This document shows positions 63,377 to 64,000 of a stretch of 64,000 bases of DNA, in pieces (positions within the stretch are counted from its first letter, which is position 1; every line of letters starts with the position of its first letter). The notes under the pieces were generated by a model, which was not told the DNA's origin, searched no databases, and worked only from the letters and a program-made list of their open reading frames with translations. The DNA is from Cellulomonas aerilata (GTDB taxonomy: Bacteria; Actinomycetota; Actinomycetes; Actinomycetales; Cellulomonadaceae), in assembly GCF_007991755.1 (NCBI RefSeq), contig NZ_BJYY01000013.1:310001-374000 (forward strand), written 5' to 3'. Made by a program: the position numbers and the translations under genes.

Positions 63377-64000
63377 ATGCCGAGTCCCACCGCCGCGACC
63401 GCTGCCGGCCCTGCGCCCGACCCCGCGCCCGCACCTCTCCCCCGTGTCGCCGTCGTCGGTGTCCTGGGCTTCGGGCTGACCCACCTGCGCGCGTTCCGGG
63501 AGCTGGCCGACGAAGGTCGCTGCACCGTGAGCGACGTGGTGGACATGCGGCCGCTGGCCGGTGAGGCCGCCGAGCTCGCCGGGGACGCGGCCTACCACCG
63601 TGACCTCGCCGACCTGCTCGAGGCCGGTCCGGGCCCCCGGCCCGACGTCGTCGTCATCGCCACCCCGATCTCCACCCACGCGCCGCTCGCGGCCGCCGCG
63701 ATGCGGGCCGGCTGCCACGTCCTGCTGGAGAAGCCGCCCACCGCGTCGCTGGCCGAGTTCACCGAGCTGCTCGCGGTCGCGCGGGAGACCGGACGAGCGT
63801 GCCAGGTCGGGTTCCAGTCCAACGGCTCCGACGCCTACGCCGTCGTGGCCGGCGCCGTCGCGTCCGGCGAGATCGGCGAGGTCACGGGTATCGGCGTGGT
63901 CGGCACCTGGCTGCGGCCCGTGTCGTACTTCGAGCGCGCGCGCTGGGCCGGACGCCGCCGCCTGGACGGGGTCGACGTCGTGGACGGCGTCGTCACCAAC
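63377..64000 (+). CDS. Gfo/Idh/MocA family oxidoreductase (3' end outside window)
   Basis: 208 residues visible, in frame to the window edge. Rossmann start VAVVGVLGFGLTHLRAFREL, then DVVVIATPISTHAPLAAAAM, GCHVLLEKPPTASLAEFTEL (the EKP motif), and ACQVGFQSNGSDAYAVVAGA. NAD(P)-dependent sugar or inositol dehydrogenase family. The Ala/Pro-rich first 22 residues are unusual. It faces the transporter operon and shares operator-like sites with it, so it probably metabolises the imported sugar. Confidence 0.88.
   Translation, partial: MPSPTAATAAGPAPDPAPAPLPRVAVVGVLGFGLTHLRAFRELADEGRCTVSDVVDMRPLAGEAAELAGDAAYHRDLADLLEAGPGPRPDVVVIATPISTHAPLAAAAMRAGCHVLLEKPPTASLAEFTELLAVARETGRACQVGFQSNGSDAYAVVAGAVASGEIGEVTGIGVVGTWLRPVSYFERARWAGRRRLDGVDVVDGVVTN

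Overview
The window looks like a chromosomal segment of a very high G+C Gram-positive actinobacterium, most probably Cellulomonadaceae (Cellulomonas-like). The evidence is the strongly G/C-biased third codon positions, frequent GTG starts, the actinobacterial order murI / DUF2017 / clpS / pncB, a DUF222-HNH (13E12-type) endonuclease, DUF3039, an ECF42-type sigma factor, and many genes whose start codon lies 6-7 nt after a TANNNT -10 box (leaderless mRNAs). The species is an inference. No rRNA, tRNA, CRISPR array, intact IS element or prophage was seen.

Layout: 1-3.4 kb holds core metabolism (glutamate racemase, DUF2017, ClpS, nicotinate phosphoribosyltransferase). 3.6-13.9 kb is a mixed block: a DEAD-type helicase with DUF3039, a Tat-exported beta-helix protein, NagB, DUF72, DUF2087, DUF4334, RecQ and a VOC protein. 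14.0-16.6 kb is the cstA/ybdD pair. 16.6-18.4 kb is an ECF42 sigma factor with its DGPF/YCII partner and a likely autoregulated promoter. 18.4-25.4 kb holds a cysteine-cluster/pentapeptide fusion, an ABC exporter with a secreted LolA-like protein, small stress-type proteins, an ATPase-PAS signalling protein and an SRPBCC protein. 25.6-26.7 kb is a lone AAA ATPase.

26.7-35.3 kb is a carbohydrate locus: a ROK regulator divergent from a binding protein, two permeases, an MDR dehydrogenase, a GH36-like glycosidase and an MGH1/GH63-like glycosidase. The genes overlap or nearly touch. No ATPase gene is present. A second such transporter (59.7-63.0 kb) faces a Gfo/Idh/MocA oxidoreductase across a region with two LacI-type operator-like sites.

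The most striking gene is at 35.5-40.5 kb: a 1684-residue multicopper oxidase with six predicted cupredoxin domains in three repeated pairs. Its copper ligand motifs are in permuted order (C-terminal type motifs before N-terminal type motifs), the arrangement known for the giant bacterial Mn(II) oxidases MnxG/MofA. It also has a membrane-spanning N-terminal module and four His-Asp-His repeats. It ends in a strong terminator. A LuxR-type regulator with a degenerate receiver domain and a rhodanese follow.

42-64 kb contains a zinc alcohol dehydrogenase and partner, a formate/nitrite-type channel, an aldo/keto reductase, a VOC protein, the DUF222-HNH gene preceded by about 600 bp of non-coding repeated sequence, a NarL-type two-component system, membrane proteins, a phospholipase D-like protein, a secreted subtilisin with Fn3 and SLH-like repeats, UvsE and an AEC transporter.
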